This document shows, in pieces, positions 13,505 through 26,490 of a stretch of 64,000 nt of DNA. The notes under the pieces are model-generated. The model was not told the origin of the DNA, did not search any database, and was given only the letters and a program-made list of their open reading frames with translations. Position 1 is the stretch's first letter. Each line of letters opens with the position of its first letter. This DNA comes from Hippophae tibetana (Eukaryota > Streptophyta > Magnoliopsida > Rosales > Elaeagnaceae), in NCBI GenBank assembly GCA_037013495.1, contig CM072801.1, positions 32,166,001-32,230,000 of the forward strand, written 5' to 3'. A program made the position numbers and the translations under genes.

Positions 13505-13700
13505 GTGTTTTCTTACAATTTTGTAGTCATTATTTTGTCTGTCGACTTAATTTCCTAGATTTATTTAATTCTTTGTACCTTTTTCTTGTTATATGTTTTT
13601 TATGAGCAACCTATTTTTGCTTTTGAAAGAAACAATAGAGCTACTGCATTTCGTAGTTTCAAGAAAAACTAGGTTATTAATATCGGTGGCAATATTAAAC
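13505..13700. repeat. Patch of young-type satellite A inside the diverged block
   Basis: The first ~195 bp of this unit match the young consensus from the left end of the window: GTCTGTCGACTTAATTTCC, then TATTTAATTC and TATGAGCAACC. Its immediate neighbours carry the diverged forms (TCTTTCGATTTAATTTCC, TGTGTGCAACC). After about 13,700 the unit returns to the diverged type (AAACTTTTGTAACTTC). The two-sided switch within a single unit suggests gene conversion or a double exchange. Confidence 0.75.
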
Positions 13701-13990
13701 TTTTGTAACTTCTAATTCGTGCATCAAAATGACTCTTGTACTGTATCAAATCGTAGCTCTTTCGAATCCTAAAAACACACTGCAAGAATAGTTTAGTTAT
13801 CGGCATTTTTTTACCCCAAAATTACTTTGTATACACTACTTGCCGACCTCTAAAAGATAGGTGGCATCTCATTGCGTTGTAATCTGTTCTTGTTGTTTTG
13901 GGATCCAATATGATCATCTTAACCCATTTCGAATTCAATTACCCATTCTTAATCCTTTGAGTTCTTATGTTGTTCCCCTAAGGGTTCCGC

Positions 13991-14009
13991 TTCATTTGGT
14001 ATCAAAGCC
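13991..14009 (+). other. Primer-binding-site-like motif with LTR-end-like context (diverged unit)
   Basis: Here the motif TGGTATCAAAGCC (13997-14009) is preceded by TTCATT. This gives a CA dinucleotide, two spacer bases and then the primer-site-like motif, the arrangement expected at a 5' LTR end followed by its primer binding site. No matching LTR start or coding remnant is visible in the 644-bp unit, so this stays a hint. Confidence 0.4.
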
Positions 14010-17000
14010 TTGGTTGCTGAAAATATGGTATCTATCTTCATATAATCATTTTTTGAATTTTACATTTAAAAACACTCTGTCCATTTAATTTTCTTTGCTT
14101 TCATAAGTAACAAACCACAAAGAAATATAGTTACTTGTATAACAAGTCTTGTGTTTTCTTACCATTTTGTAGCCATTATTTTGTCTTTCGATTTAATTTC
14201 CAAGTTTTATTTAAATTCTTTGTACCTTTTTCTTGTTTTATGTTTTCTGTGTGCAATCTATTTTTTCTTTTGAAAGAAGCAATAGAGCTACTCCATTTTG
14301 TAGTTTCAAGAAAAACTAGGTTCTTAATATTGGTGGCAATATTAAACTATTGTAAATTTTAATTCGTGCATCAAAATGACTATTATAATGCTTCGAATGG
14401 CAGCTCTTTCGATTCCTAAAAAGACAATGAAAGAATAGTTTGGTTATCAACATTTGTTTAAGCAAAATTACTTTGTTTACACTACTTGCCAACCTCTAAT
14501 AGGGGGGTGCCATTTCATTGCATTGTTTTCTGTTCATGTTCTTTTTGGTTATAATTTGATCATCTTAACACTATTCTAAGCCATTTAATCATTTTTAATC
14601 CTTTGAGTTCCTAGGTTGTCCTCCTAAAGTTTCGCATCGTTTGGTATCAAAGCCTTGGTTCTTGAAAATATGGTATCTATCTTCATATATTCATTTTTTT
14701 AATTTTACTTTTAAAAACACTTTTTTCATTTAATTTTCTTTGCTCTAATAAGTAACAAACCACAAAGAAAGAAAGATATTTGTATAACAAGTCTTGTGTC
14801 TTCTTACAATTTTATAGTTATTATTTTGTCTTTCGATTTAATTTCCTAGTTTTATTTAAATTCTTTGTACCTTTTTCTTGTTTTATGTTTTCTGTGTGCA
14901 ACCTATTTTTGCTTTTTAAAGAAACAATAGAGCAACTGCATTTCGTAGTTTCAAGAAAAACTAGGTTATTAATATCGGTGGCAATATTAAACTATTGTAC
15001 TTATAATTCGTGTGTCAAAATAACTATTGTACTGTATCAAATCGTAGCTATTTCGATTCCTAAAAACACACTGCAAGAATGGTTTAGTTATCGGCATTTT
15101 TTTTAGCAAAATTACTTTGTTTACACAACTTGCCAACCTCTAAAATGTTGGTGGCATCTCATTGCATTGTTTTCTGTTCATGTTCTTTTTGGTTAAAATT
15201 TGATCATCTTAACACTATTCTAAGTAATTTAATCATTTTTAATCCTTTGAGTTCCTAGGTTGTCCTCCTAAAGTTTCGCATAATTTTGTATCAAAGCCTT
15301 GGTTGCTGAAAATATGGTATCTATCTTCATATATTCATTTTTTGAATTTTACATTTAAAAACACTTTGTCCATTTAATTTTCTTTACTTTCATAAGTAAC
15401 AAACCACAAAGAAAGATAGATATTTGTATAACAAGTCTTGTGTCTTCTTACAATTTTGTAGTTATTATTTTGTCTTTCGATTTAATTTCCTAGTTTTATT
15501 TAAATTCTTTGTACCTTTTTCTTTTTTTATGTTTTCTATGTGCAACCTATTTTTGCTTTTGAAATAAACAATAGAGCTATTGCATTTTGTAGTTTCAAGA
15601 AAAACTAGGTTATTAATATAAGTGGCAATATTAAACTATTGTACTTTTAATTCGTTTGTCAAAATCACTATTGTACTGTATCAAATCGTAGCTATTTCGA
15701 TTCCTAAAAACACACTGCAAGAATGGTTTAGTTATCGGCATTTTTTTAAGCAAAATTACTTTGTTTACACAACTTGCCAACCTCTAATAGATAGGTGGCA
15801 TCTCATTGCATTGTTTTCTATTCAGGTTCTTTTTGGTTGAAATTTGATTATCTTAACACTATTCTACGCAATTTAATCATTTTTACTCCTTTTAGTTCCT
15901 AGGTTGTCCTCCTAAAGTTTCGCATCATTTGGTAGCAAAGCCTTGGTTCTTGAAAATATGGTATCTATCTTCATATATTCATTTTTTGAATTTTACATTT
16001 AAAAACACTTTGTCCATTTAATTTTCTTTGCTTTCTTAAGATACAAACCACAAAGAAAGATAAATATTTGTATAACAAGTCTTGTGTTTTCTTACAATTT
16101 TGTAGTCATTATTTTTTCTTTCGATTTAATTTCTAAGTTTTATTTAAATTCTTTGTACCTTTTTCTTATTTTATGTTTTCTGTATGCAACCTATTTTTTC
16201 TTTTCAAAGAAACAATAGAGCTATTGCATTCCGTTGTTTCAAGAAAAACTAGGTTATTAATATCGGTGGAAATTAAACTATTGTAACTTTTAATTTGTGC
16301 ATCAAAATGGCTATTGTACTGTATCAAATCGTAGCTATTTCGATTCGTAAAAACACACTGCAAGAATAGTTTAGTTATCGGCATTTTTTGACCTAAAAAT
16401 TACTATGTTTACACTACTTGCCGACCTCTAATAGATACGTGGCATCTCATTGCATTGTAATCTTTTCTTGTCCTTTCCGGTTCCAATTTGAACATCTTAA
16501 CCCATTTCGAAGCAATTTACTCATTCTTAATCCTTGAGTTACTATGTTGTTCATCTAAAAGTTCCGCTTCATTTTATATTAAAGCCTTGGTTGCTGAAAA
16601 TATGGTATCTATCTTCATATATTCATTTTTCGAATTTTACATTTAAAAACACTTTGTCCATTTAATTTTCTTTGCTTTCATAAGTAACAAACCACAAAGA
16701 AATATAGATATTTGTATAACAAGTCTTGTGTTTGCTTACAATTTTGTAGTCATTATTTTATCTATCGACTTAATTTCCTACTTTTGTTTAAATTCTTTGT
16801 ACGTTTTTCTTGTTTTATGTTTTCTGTTCCAAACCTATTTTTGCTTTTGAAAGAAACAATAGAGCTACTGCATTTCGTAGTTTCAAGAAAAACTAGGTTA
16901 TTAATATCGGTGGCAATATTAGACTATTGTACTTTTAATTCATGTGTCAAAATCACTATTGTACTGAATCAAATCGTAGCTATTTCGATTCCTAAAAACA

Positions 17001-18605
17001 CACTGCAAGAATAGTTTAGTTATCGGCATTTTTCCACCCGAAAATTAGTATGTTTACACTACTTGCCGACCTCTAATAGATTGGTGGCATCTCTTTGCAT
17101 TGTAATCTGTTCTTGTTCTTTCCGGTTCCAATTGGATCATCTTAACCCATTTCGTAGCAATTTACTCATTCTTAATCCTTTGAGTTCCTATGTTGTTCGC
17201 CTAGAGGTTCCTCTTCGTTTTGTATCAAAGCCTTGGTTGTTGAAAATATGGTATCTATCTTCATATATTTATTTTTTGAATTTTACATTTAAAAATACTT
17301 TGTCCATTTAATTTTCTTTGCTTTCATAAGTAACAAACCACAAAGAAAGATAGATATTTGTATAACAAGTCTTGTGTCTTCTTACAATTTTGTAGTTATT
17401 ATTTTGTCTTTCCATTTAATTTCCTAGTTTTATTTAAATTCTTTGTAGCTTTTTCTTTTTTTATGTTTTTGGTGTGAAACCTATTTTTTCTTTTGAAAGA
17501 AACAATAGAGCTACTACATTTCGTAGTTTCATAAAAAACTAGGTTATTATTATCGGTGGTAATATTAAAATTTTGTAACTTTTAATTCGTGCATCGAAAT
17601 GACTCTTGTACTGTATCAAATCGTAGCTATTTCGATTCCTAAAAACACACTGCAAGAATCGTTTAGTTATCAGCATTTTTTTACCTCAAAATTACTATGT
17701 TTACACTACTTGCCGACCTCTAAAAGATATTTTGCATCTCATTGTGCTGTAATCTATTCTTGTTGCTTTGGGATCCAATATGATCATCTTTACCCATTTC
17801 GAAGCAATTTACTTATTCTTAATCGTTTGAGGTCCTATGTTGTTCCCCTAAAGGTTCCTCTTCATTTGGTATCAAAGCCTTGGTTGTTGAGAATATGGTA
17901 TCCAGCTTCATATATATTTATTTTTTGAATTTTACATTTAAAAACACCTTGTCCATTTAATTTTCTTTACTTTCATAAGTAACAAACCACAAAGAAAGAT
18001 AGATATTTGTATACCAAGTCTTGTGTTTTCTTACAATTTTGTAGTCATTATTTTTGTCTTTCGACTTAATTTCCTAGTTTTATTGAAATTCTTTGTACCT
18101 TTTTATTATATTATCTTTTCTGTGTGCAACCTATTTTTTCTTTTGAAAAAAACAATAGAGCTACTACATTTCGTTGTTTCAAGAAAAACTAGGTTATTAA
18201 TTTCGGTGGCAATATTAAACTGTTGTAACTTTTAATTCGTGTATCGAAATGACTATTATAATGTATCAAATCGTAGCTCTTTCGATTCCTAAAAACAGAC
18301 TGTAAGAATAGTTTTGTATCGGCATTTTTTTAACCAAAATTACTTTGTTTACACTACTTGCCAATCTCTAAAAGGTAGGTGGCATCTCATTGGTTTGTTT
18401 TCTGTTCTTGTTCTTTTGGGTTCCAATTTGATCATCTTACCCCTTTTGTAAGCAATTTACTCATTCTTAATCCTTTGAGTTCTTATGTTGTTCGCCTAAA
18501 GGTTCTGCATCATTTTATATCATAGCCTTGATTGCTGAAAATGAGGTATCTATCTTCAAAAATTCATTTTTTGAATTTTACATTTAAAAATACTTTGTCC
18601 ATTTA

Positions 18606-18869
18606 ATTTGCTTTGCTTTCATAAGTAACAAACCACAAAGAAATATAGATACTTGTATAACAAGTCTTGTGTTTTCTTACAATTTTGTAGTCATTATTTT
18701 GTCTGTCGACTTAATTTCCTAGATTTATTTAATTCTTTGTACCTTTTTCTTGTTATATGTTTTCTATGAGCAACGTATTTTTGCTTTAGAAAGAAACAAT
18801 AGAGCTACTGCATTTCGTAGTTTCAAGAAAAACTAGGTTATTAATATCGGTGGTAATATTAAACTATTG
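18606..18869. repeat. Second young-type patch in diverged satellite A
   Basis: About 260 bp spanning the end of one unit and the start of the unit at 18669 match the young consensus (TTTAATTTGCTTTGC, GTCTGTCGACTTAATTTCC, TATGAGCAACG), with a few private changes such as GCTTTAGAAAG. Flanks on both sides are diverged-type, with AAAATGAGGTATC on the left and ATTGTAACTTTTAATTCG on the right. The patch crosses the arbitrary unit boundary, so it is not tied to the phase chosen here. Confidence 0.72.
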
Positions 18870-19959
18870 TAACTTTTAATTCGTGTATCGAAATGACTAT
18901 TATAATGTATCAAATCGTAGCTCTTTCGATTCCAAAAAACACACTGCCAAAATAGTTTAGTTATCGGCATTTTTTTAACCAAAATTACTTTGTTTACACT
19001 ACTTGCCAATTTCCAATAGGTAGGTGGCATCTCATTGCGTTGTAATCTGTTCTTGTTCTTTTGGGTTCCAATTTGATCATCTTACCCCTTTTCTAAGCAA
19101 TTTACTCATTCTTAATCCTTTGCGTTCCTATGTTGTTCGCTTAAAGGTTCCGCATCATTGTATATCATATCCTTGGTTGCTGAAAATATGGTATCTATCT
19201 TCATATATTCATTTTTTGAATTTTACATTTAAAAACACTTTGTCCATTTAATTTTCTTTGCTTTCATAAGTAACAAACCACAAAGAAATATAGATATTTG
19301 TATAACAAGTCTTGTGTTTTCTTACAATTTTGTAATCAGTATTTTGTCTTTCGATTTAATTTCCTAGTTATATTTAAATTCTTTGTACCTTTTTCCTATT
19401 TTATGTTTTCTGTGTGCAACCTATTTTTGCTTTAGAAAGAAACAATAGAGCTACTGCATTTCGTAGTTTCAAGAAAAAATAGGTTATTAATATCGGTGGC
19501 AATATTAAACTGTTGTAACGTTTAATTCGTGTATCGAAATGACTGTTATAATGTATCAAATCGTAGCTCTTTCAATTCCTAAAAACACACTGCAAGAATA
19601 GTTTAGTTATCGGAATTTTTTTAACCAAAATTACTTTGTTTACACTACTTGCCAATCTCTAATAGGTAGGTGGCATCTCATTGCGTTGTAATCTATTCTT
19701 GTTCTTTTGGGTTCCAATTTGACCATCTTACCCCTTTTCTAAGCAATTAACTCATTCTTAATCCTTTGTGTTCCTATGTTGTTCGCCTAAATGTTCCGCA
19801 TCATTTTGTAACGTGTCCTTGGTTGCTGAAAATATGGTATCTATCTTCATATATTCATTTTTTGAATTTTACATTTAAAAACACTTTGTCCATTTAATTT
19901 TCTTTGCTTTCATAAGTAACAAACCACAAGGAAATATAGATATTTATATAATAAGTCTT

Positions 19960-20385
19960 GTGTTTTCTTACAATTTTGTAGTCATTATTTTGTGTTTCGA
20001 TTTAATTTCCAAGTTTTATTTAAATTCTTTGTACCTTTTTCTTGTTTTATGTTTTCTGTGTGCATACTATTTTTTCTTTTGAAAGAAACAATAGAGCTAC
20101 TACATTTCGTAGTTTCAGGAAAAACAAGGTTATTAATATCGGTGGTAATATTAAACTATTGTAACTTTTAATTCGTGCATCAAAATGACTTTTGTACTGT
20201 ATCAAATCGTAGCTATTTCGATTCCTAAAAACACACAGCAAGAATAGTTTAGTTATCGGCATTTTTTGACCTAAGAATTACTATGTTTACACTTCTTGCC
20301 TACCTCTAATAGATAGGTGGCATCTCATTGCGTTGTAATATGTTCTTCTCCTTTCCGGTTCCAATTTGATCATCTTAACCCATTT
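19960..20385. repeat. Patch nearly identical to the 8370/10948 units
   Basis: About 425 bp here carry the rare combination found otherwise only in the units at 8370 and 10948: TGTTTCGATTTAATTTCC, TGTGTGCATACTAT, AGTTTCAGGAAAAAC, TTTTGACCTAAGAATT, CTTCTTGCCTACCTC and ATATGTTCTTCTCC. Only a few differences are visible, including ATTGTAAC in place of ATTGAAAC and AAAACACACAGC in place of AAACCACACAGC. After ~20,385 the unit is diverged-type (CATTTCAAAGC). This identifies a plausible donor relationship across more than 9 kb of array. Confidence 0.8.
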
Positions 20386-21533
20386 CAAAGCAATTTACTC
20401 ATTCTTAATCCTTCGAGTTCCTATGTTGTTCGCCTAAAGGTTCCGCATCATTTTATATCATAGCCTTGGTTGCTGAAAATATGGTATCTATCCTCATATA
20501 TTCATTTTTTGAATTTTACATTTAAAAACACTTTGTCCATTTAATTTTCTTTGCTTTCATAAGTAACAAACCACAAAGAAATATAGATATTTGTATAACA
20601 AGTCTTGTGTTTTCTTACAATTCTGTAGTCATTATTTTGTCTTTCGATTTAATTTCCAAGTTTTATTTAAATTCTTTGTACCTTTTTCTTGTTTTATGTT
20701 TTCTGTGTGCAACCTATTTTTGCTTTAGAAAGAAACAATAGAGCTACTGCATTTCGTAGTTTCAAGAAAAACTAGGTTATTAATATCAGTGGCAATATTA
20801 AACTGTTGTAACTTTTAATTCGTGTATCGAAATGACTGTTGTAATGTATCAAATCGTAGCTCTTTCGATTCCAAAAAACACACTGCAAGAATAGTTTATT
20901 TATCGGCATTTTTTTAACCAAAATTACTTTGTTTAAACTACTTGCCAATCTCTAATAGGTAGGTGGCATCTCATTGCGTTGTAATCTGTTATTGTTCTTT
21001 TGCGTTCCAATTTGATCATCTTACCCCTTTTCTAAGCAATTTACTCATTCTTATTCCTTTTCGTTCCTATGTTGTTCGCCTAAAGGTTCCGCATCATTTT
21101 GTATCATGTCCTTGGTTCCTGAAAATATGGTATCTATCTTCATATATTCATTTTTTGAATTTTACATTTAAAAACACTTTGTCCATTAAATTTTCTTTGC
21201 TTTCATAAGTAACAAACCACAAATAAATATAGATATTTGTATAACAAGTCTTGTGTTTGCTTACAATTTTGTAGTCATTATTTTGTGTTTCGATTTAATT
21301 TCCAAGTTTTTTTTAAATTCTTTGTACCTTTTTCTTGTTTTTTGTTTTCTGTGTGGAACCTATTTTTGCTTTTGAAACAAACAATAGAGCTATTGCATTT
21401 CGTATTTTCAAGAAAAACTAGGTTATTAATATCGGTGGCAATATTAAACTTTTGTAACTTTTAATTCGTGCATCAAAATGACTCTTGTACTGTATCAAAT
21501 CATAGCTCTTTCGATTCCAAAAAACACACTCTA

Positions 21534-21716
21534 AGAATAGTTTAGTTATCAGCATTTTTTTACCCCAAAATTACTATGTTTACACTACTTGTCGACCGCT
21601 CAAAGATAGGTGGCATCTCATTGAGTTGTAATCTGTTCTTGTCCTTTCTAGTTCCAATTTGTTCATCTTAACCCATTTAAAAGCAATTTACTCATTCTTA
21701 ATCCTTTGAGTTCCTA
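21534..21716. repeat. Third young-type patch in diverged satellite A
   Basis: Roughly 180 bp, from GAATAGTTTAGTTATCAGC to GAGTTCCTA, appear identical to the young consensus, including TTGTCGACCGCTCAAAG, TCATTGAGTTGTAATC and CCATTTAAAAGC. The left flank (AAAACACACTCTAAG) and right flank (TGTTGTTCGCCTAAAGG) are diverged-type. Because it lies in the middle of a unit with sharp edges, it is the cleanest conversion-like tract in the window. Confidence 0.78.
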
Positions 21717-24700
21717 TGTTGTTCGCCTAAAGGTTCCGCATCATTTTGTTTCATAGATTTGATTGCTGAAAATATGGTTTCTATCTTCATATATTCATTT
21801 TTGGAATTTTACATTTAAAAACACTTTGCCTTTTTAATTTTCTTTTATTTCAAAAGTAACAAACCACAAAGAAATATAGATATTTGTATAACAAGTCTTG
21901 TGTTTTCTTACAATTTTGTAGTCTTTTTTTTTGTCTTTCGACTTAATTTCCTAGTTTTATTTAAATTCTTTGTACCTTTTCTTGTTTTTTATTTTCTGTG
22001 TGCAACTTATTTTTGCTTTTGAAAGAAACAATAGAGCTACTGCATTTCATAGTGTCAAGAAAAACTGGGTTATTAATATCGGTGGCAATATTAAACTTTT
22101 GTATCTTTTAATTCGTGTATCAAAATGACTCTTGTACTGTATCAAATCGTAGCTATTTGGATTCCTAAAAACACATTGCAAGAATAGTTTAGTTATCGGC
22201 ATTTTTTTTACTCCAAAATTACTATGTTTACACTACTTGCCGACCTCTAAAAGATATTTGGCATCTCATTGCGTTGTAATCTATTCTTGTTGTTTTGGGA
22301 TCCAATATGATCATCTTAACCCATTTCAAAGCAATTTACTCATTCTTAATCGTTTGAGTTCCAATGTTGTTCCCCTAAAGGTTCCACTTCATTTGGTATC
22401 AAAGCCATTGTTGCTAAAAATATGTTATCTATCTTCTTATTTTTATTTTTTGAGTTTTACATTTAAAAAAACTTTGTCCATTGAATTTTATGTGTTTTGA
22501 TAAGTAAAAACCACAACAAAAGATAGATATTTGTATACCAAGTCTTGTGTTTTCTTACAATTTTGTAGTCATTATTTTTGTCTTTCGACTTAATTTCCTA
22601 GTTGTATTTAAATTCTTTGTACCTTTTTCTTGCTTTATGTTTTTTGTGTGCAACCTATTTTTTCTTTTGAAAGAAACAATAGAGCTACTACATTTCGTAG
22701 TTTCAACAAAAACTAGGTTATTAGTATCGGTGGCAATATTAAACTGTTGTAACTTTTAATTCGTGGATCGAAATGACTATTATAATGTATAAAATCGTAG
22801 CTCTTTCGATTCCTAAAAACACACTGCAAGAATAGTATAGTTATCGGCATTTTTTGACCTAAAAATTACAATGTTTACACTACTTGCCGACCTCTAGTAG
22901 ATAGGGGGCATCTCATTGTGTTGTAATCTGTTCTTGTCCATTCCGGTTCCAATTTGATCATCTGAACCCTTTTCTAAGCAATTTACTCATTCTTAATCCT
23001 TTGAGTTCCTATGTTGTACGCCTAAAGGTTCCGTATCATTTTGTATCATAGCTTTGGTTGCTGAAAATATGGTATCTATCTTCATATATATTTATTTTTT
23101 GAATTTTACATTTAAAAACACTTTGTCCATTTAATTTTCTTTGCTTTCATAAGTTACAAACCACAAAGAAATATAGATATTTGTATAACAAGTCTTGTGT
23201 TTTCTTACAATTTTGTAGTCATTATTTTTGTCTTTCGACTTAATTTCGTAGTTTTATTGAAATTATTTGTACCTTTTTCTTGTATTTTATTTTCTGTGTG
23301 CAACGTATTTTTTCTTTTGAAAGAATCAATAAAGCTACTGAATTTCGTAGTTTCAAGAAAAACTAGGTTATTAATATCGGTGGCAATATTAAACTTTTGT
23401 AACTTTTAATTCGTGCATCGAAATGACTCTTGTACTGTATCAAATCATAGCTATTTCGATTCCTAAAAACACACTGCAAGAATAGTTTAGTTATCGGCAT
23501 TTTTTTACACCAAAATTACTATGTTTACACTACTTGCCGACCTCTAAAAGATATTTGGCATCTCATGGCGTTGTAATCTATTCTTGTTGTTTTGGGATCC
23601 AATATGATAATCTTAACCCATTTCAAAGCAATTTACTCATTTTTAATCGTTTGAGTTCCTATGTTGTTCCCCTAAAGGTTCCTCTTCATTTGGTATCAAT
23701 GCCTTTGTTGCTGAAAATATGTTATCTATATTCTTATATTTATTTTTTGAATTTTACATTTAAAAAAATTTTGTCGATTGAATTTTATGTGTTTTGATAA
23801 GTAACAAACCTAAAAGAAAGATAGATATTTGTATACCAAGTCTTGTGTTTTCTTACAATTTCGTAGTCATTATTTTGTCTTTCGACTTAATTTCCTAGTT
23901 GTATTTAAATTCTTTGTACCTTTTTCTTGTTTTATGTTTTCTGTGTGCAACCTATTTTTTCATTTGAAAGAAACAATAGAGCTACTACATTTCGTAGTTT
24001 CAAGAAAAACTAGGTTATTAATATTGGTGGCAATATTAAACTCTTGTAACTTTTAATTCGGGCATCGAAATGACTATTATAATGTATAAAATCGTAGCTC
24101 TTTCGATTCCTAAAAACACACTGCAAGAATAGTATAGTTATCGGCATTTTTTGACCTAAAAATTACAATGTTTTCACTACTTGCCGACCTTTAGTAGATA
24201 GGGGCATCTCATTGTGTTGTAATCTGTTCTTGTCCATTCCGGTTCCAATTTGATCATTTGAACCCTTTTCTAACAATTTACTCATTCTTAATCCTTTGAG
24301 TTCCTATGTTGTTCGCCTAAAGGTTCAGTATCATTTTGTATCATAGCTTTGGTTGCTGAAAATATGGTATCTATATTCATATATTCATTTTTTGAATTTT
24401 ACATTTAAAAACACTTTGTCTTTTTAATTTTCTTTGCTTTCAAAAGTAACAAACCATAAAGAAATATAGATATTTGTATAACAAGTCTTGTGTTTTCTTA
24501 CAATTTTGTAGTCTTTATTTTGTCTTTCGACTTAATTTCCTAGTTTTATTTAAATTCTTTGTACCTTTTTCTTGTTTTTTATTTTCTGTGTGCAACTTAT
24601 TTTTGCTTTTGAAAGAAACAATAGAGCTACTGCATTTCGTAGTTTCAAGAAAAACTAGGTTATTAATATCGGTGGCAATATTAAACTTTTGTAACTTTTA

Positions 24701-25983
24701 ATTCGTGCATCGAAATGACTCTTGTACTGTATCAAATCGTAGCTATTTCGATTCCTAAAAACTCACTGCAACAATAGTTTAGTTATCGGCATTTTTTTAC
24801 CCCAAAATTACTATATTTACACTACTTGCCGACCTCTAAAAGATATTTGGCATCTCATTGCGTTGTAATCTATTCTTGTTATTTTGGGATCCAATATGAT
24901 CATCTTAACCCATTTCAAAGCAATTTACTCATTCTTAATTGTTTGAGTTCCTATGTTGTTCCCCTAAAGGTTCCACTTCATTTGGTATCAAAGCCTTTGT
25001 TGCTGAAAATAAGTTATCTATCTTCTTATATTTATTTTTTGAATTTTACATTTAAAAAAACTTTGTCCATTGAATTTTATGTGTTTTGATAAGTAAAAAC
25101 CACAAAGAAAGATAGATATTTGTATACCAAGTCTTGTGTTTTCTTACAATTTTGTAGTCATTATTTTTGTCTTTCGACTTAATTTCCTAGTTTTATTTAA
25201 ATTCTTTGTACCTTTTTCTTGTATTATGTGTTCTGTGTGCAACTTATTTTTTCTTTTGAAAGAAACAATAGAGCTACTGCATTTCGTTGTTTCAAGAAAA
25301 ACTAGGTTATTAATATCGGTGGCAATATTAAACTTTTGTAACTTTTAATTCGTGCATCAAAATGACTCTTGTACTACATCAAATCGTAGCTATTTCGATT
25401 CCTAAAAAAACACTGCAAGAATAGTTTAGTTATCGCCATTTTTTACCCCAAAATTACTATGTTTACACTACTTGCCGACCTCTAAAAGATATTTGGCATC
25501 TCATTGCGTTGTAATCTATTCTTGATGTTTTGGGATCCAATATGATCATCTTAACCCATTTGAAAGCAATTTACTCTTTCTTAATCGTTTGAGTTCCTAT
25601 GTTGTTCCCCTAAAGGTTCCGCTTCATTTGGTATCAAAGCCTTTGTTGCTGAAAATATGTTATCTATCTTCTTATATTTATTTTTTGAATTTTACATTTA
25701 AAAAAATTTTGTCGATTGAATTTTATGTGTTTTGATAAGTAACAAACCTAAAAGAAAGATAGATATTTGTATACCAAGTCTTGTGTTTTGTTACAATTTC
25801 GTAGTCATTATTTTGTCTTTCGACTTAATTTCCTAGTTTTATTTAAATTCTTTGTACCTTTTTCTTGTTTTTTGTTTTCTGTGTGCAACCTATATTTGCT
25901 TTTGAAAGAAACAATAGAGCTACTACATTTCGTAGTTTCAAGAAAAACTAGGTTATTAATATTGGTGGCAATATTAAACTCTT

Positions 25984-26047
25984 GTAACTTTTAATTCGGG
26001 CATCGAAATGACTATTATAATGTATAAAATCGTAGCTCTTTCGATTC
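25984..26047 (+). repeat. Conserved A/B box in the last complete satellite A unit
   Basis: This copy reads GTAACTTTTAATTCGGGC, then ATCGAAATGACTATT, and ends CTCTTTCGATTC. The CGGGCATCG segment resembles the CGGGTATCG of B1 more closely than the young A form CGTGCATCA does. It lies about 0.46 kb before the junction but is not at the junction itself. Confidence 0.75.
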
Positions 26048-26490
26048 CTAAAAACACACTGCAAGAATAGTTTAGTTATCGGCATTGTTTTAACCAAAAT
26101 TACTTTGTTTACACTACTTGCCAATCTCTAATAGGTAGGTGGCATCTTATTGCGTTGTAATCTGTTCTTGTTCTTTTGGGATCCAATTTGATCATCTTAC
26201 CCCTTTTCTAAGCAATTTACACATTCTTAATCCTTTGAGTTCCTATGTTGTTCGCCTAAAGGTTCCGCATCATTTTGTTTCATAGCCACGTTTGCTGAAA
26301 ATATGGTATCTATCTTCATATATTCATTTTTTGAATTTTACATTTAAAAAAACTTTGTCCATTTAATTTTCTTTGCTTTCAAAAGTGACAAACCACAAAG
26401 AAATATAGATGTTTGTATCACAAGGCTTGTGTTTTCTTATAATTTTGTAGTCATTATTTTTGTCTTTCGACTTAATTTCCTAGTTTTATT

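Noticed and set aside
8354..25994. Recurrent plus-strand frames of 65-110 codons in satellite A (MYNKSC..., MASHCV..., MFSYNF... types)
   Set aside because: They recur once per unit, begin and end at satellite-wide positions, change frame with unit indels, and are rich in F, L, I and V as expected from T-rich DNA. No domain, start context or codon bias supports a gene.
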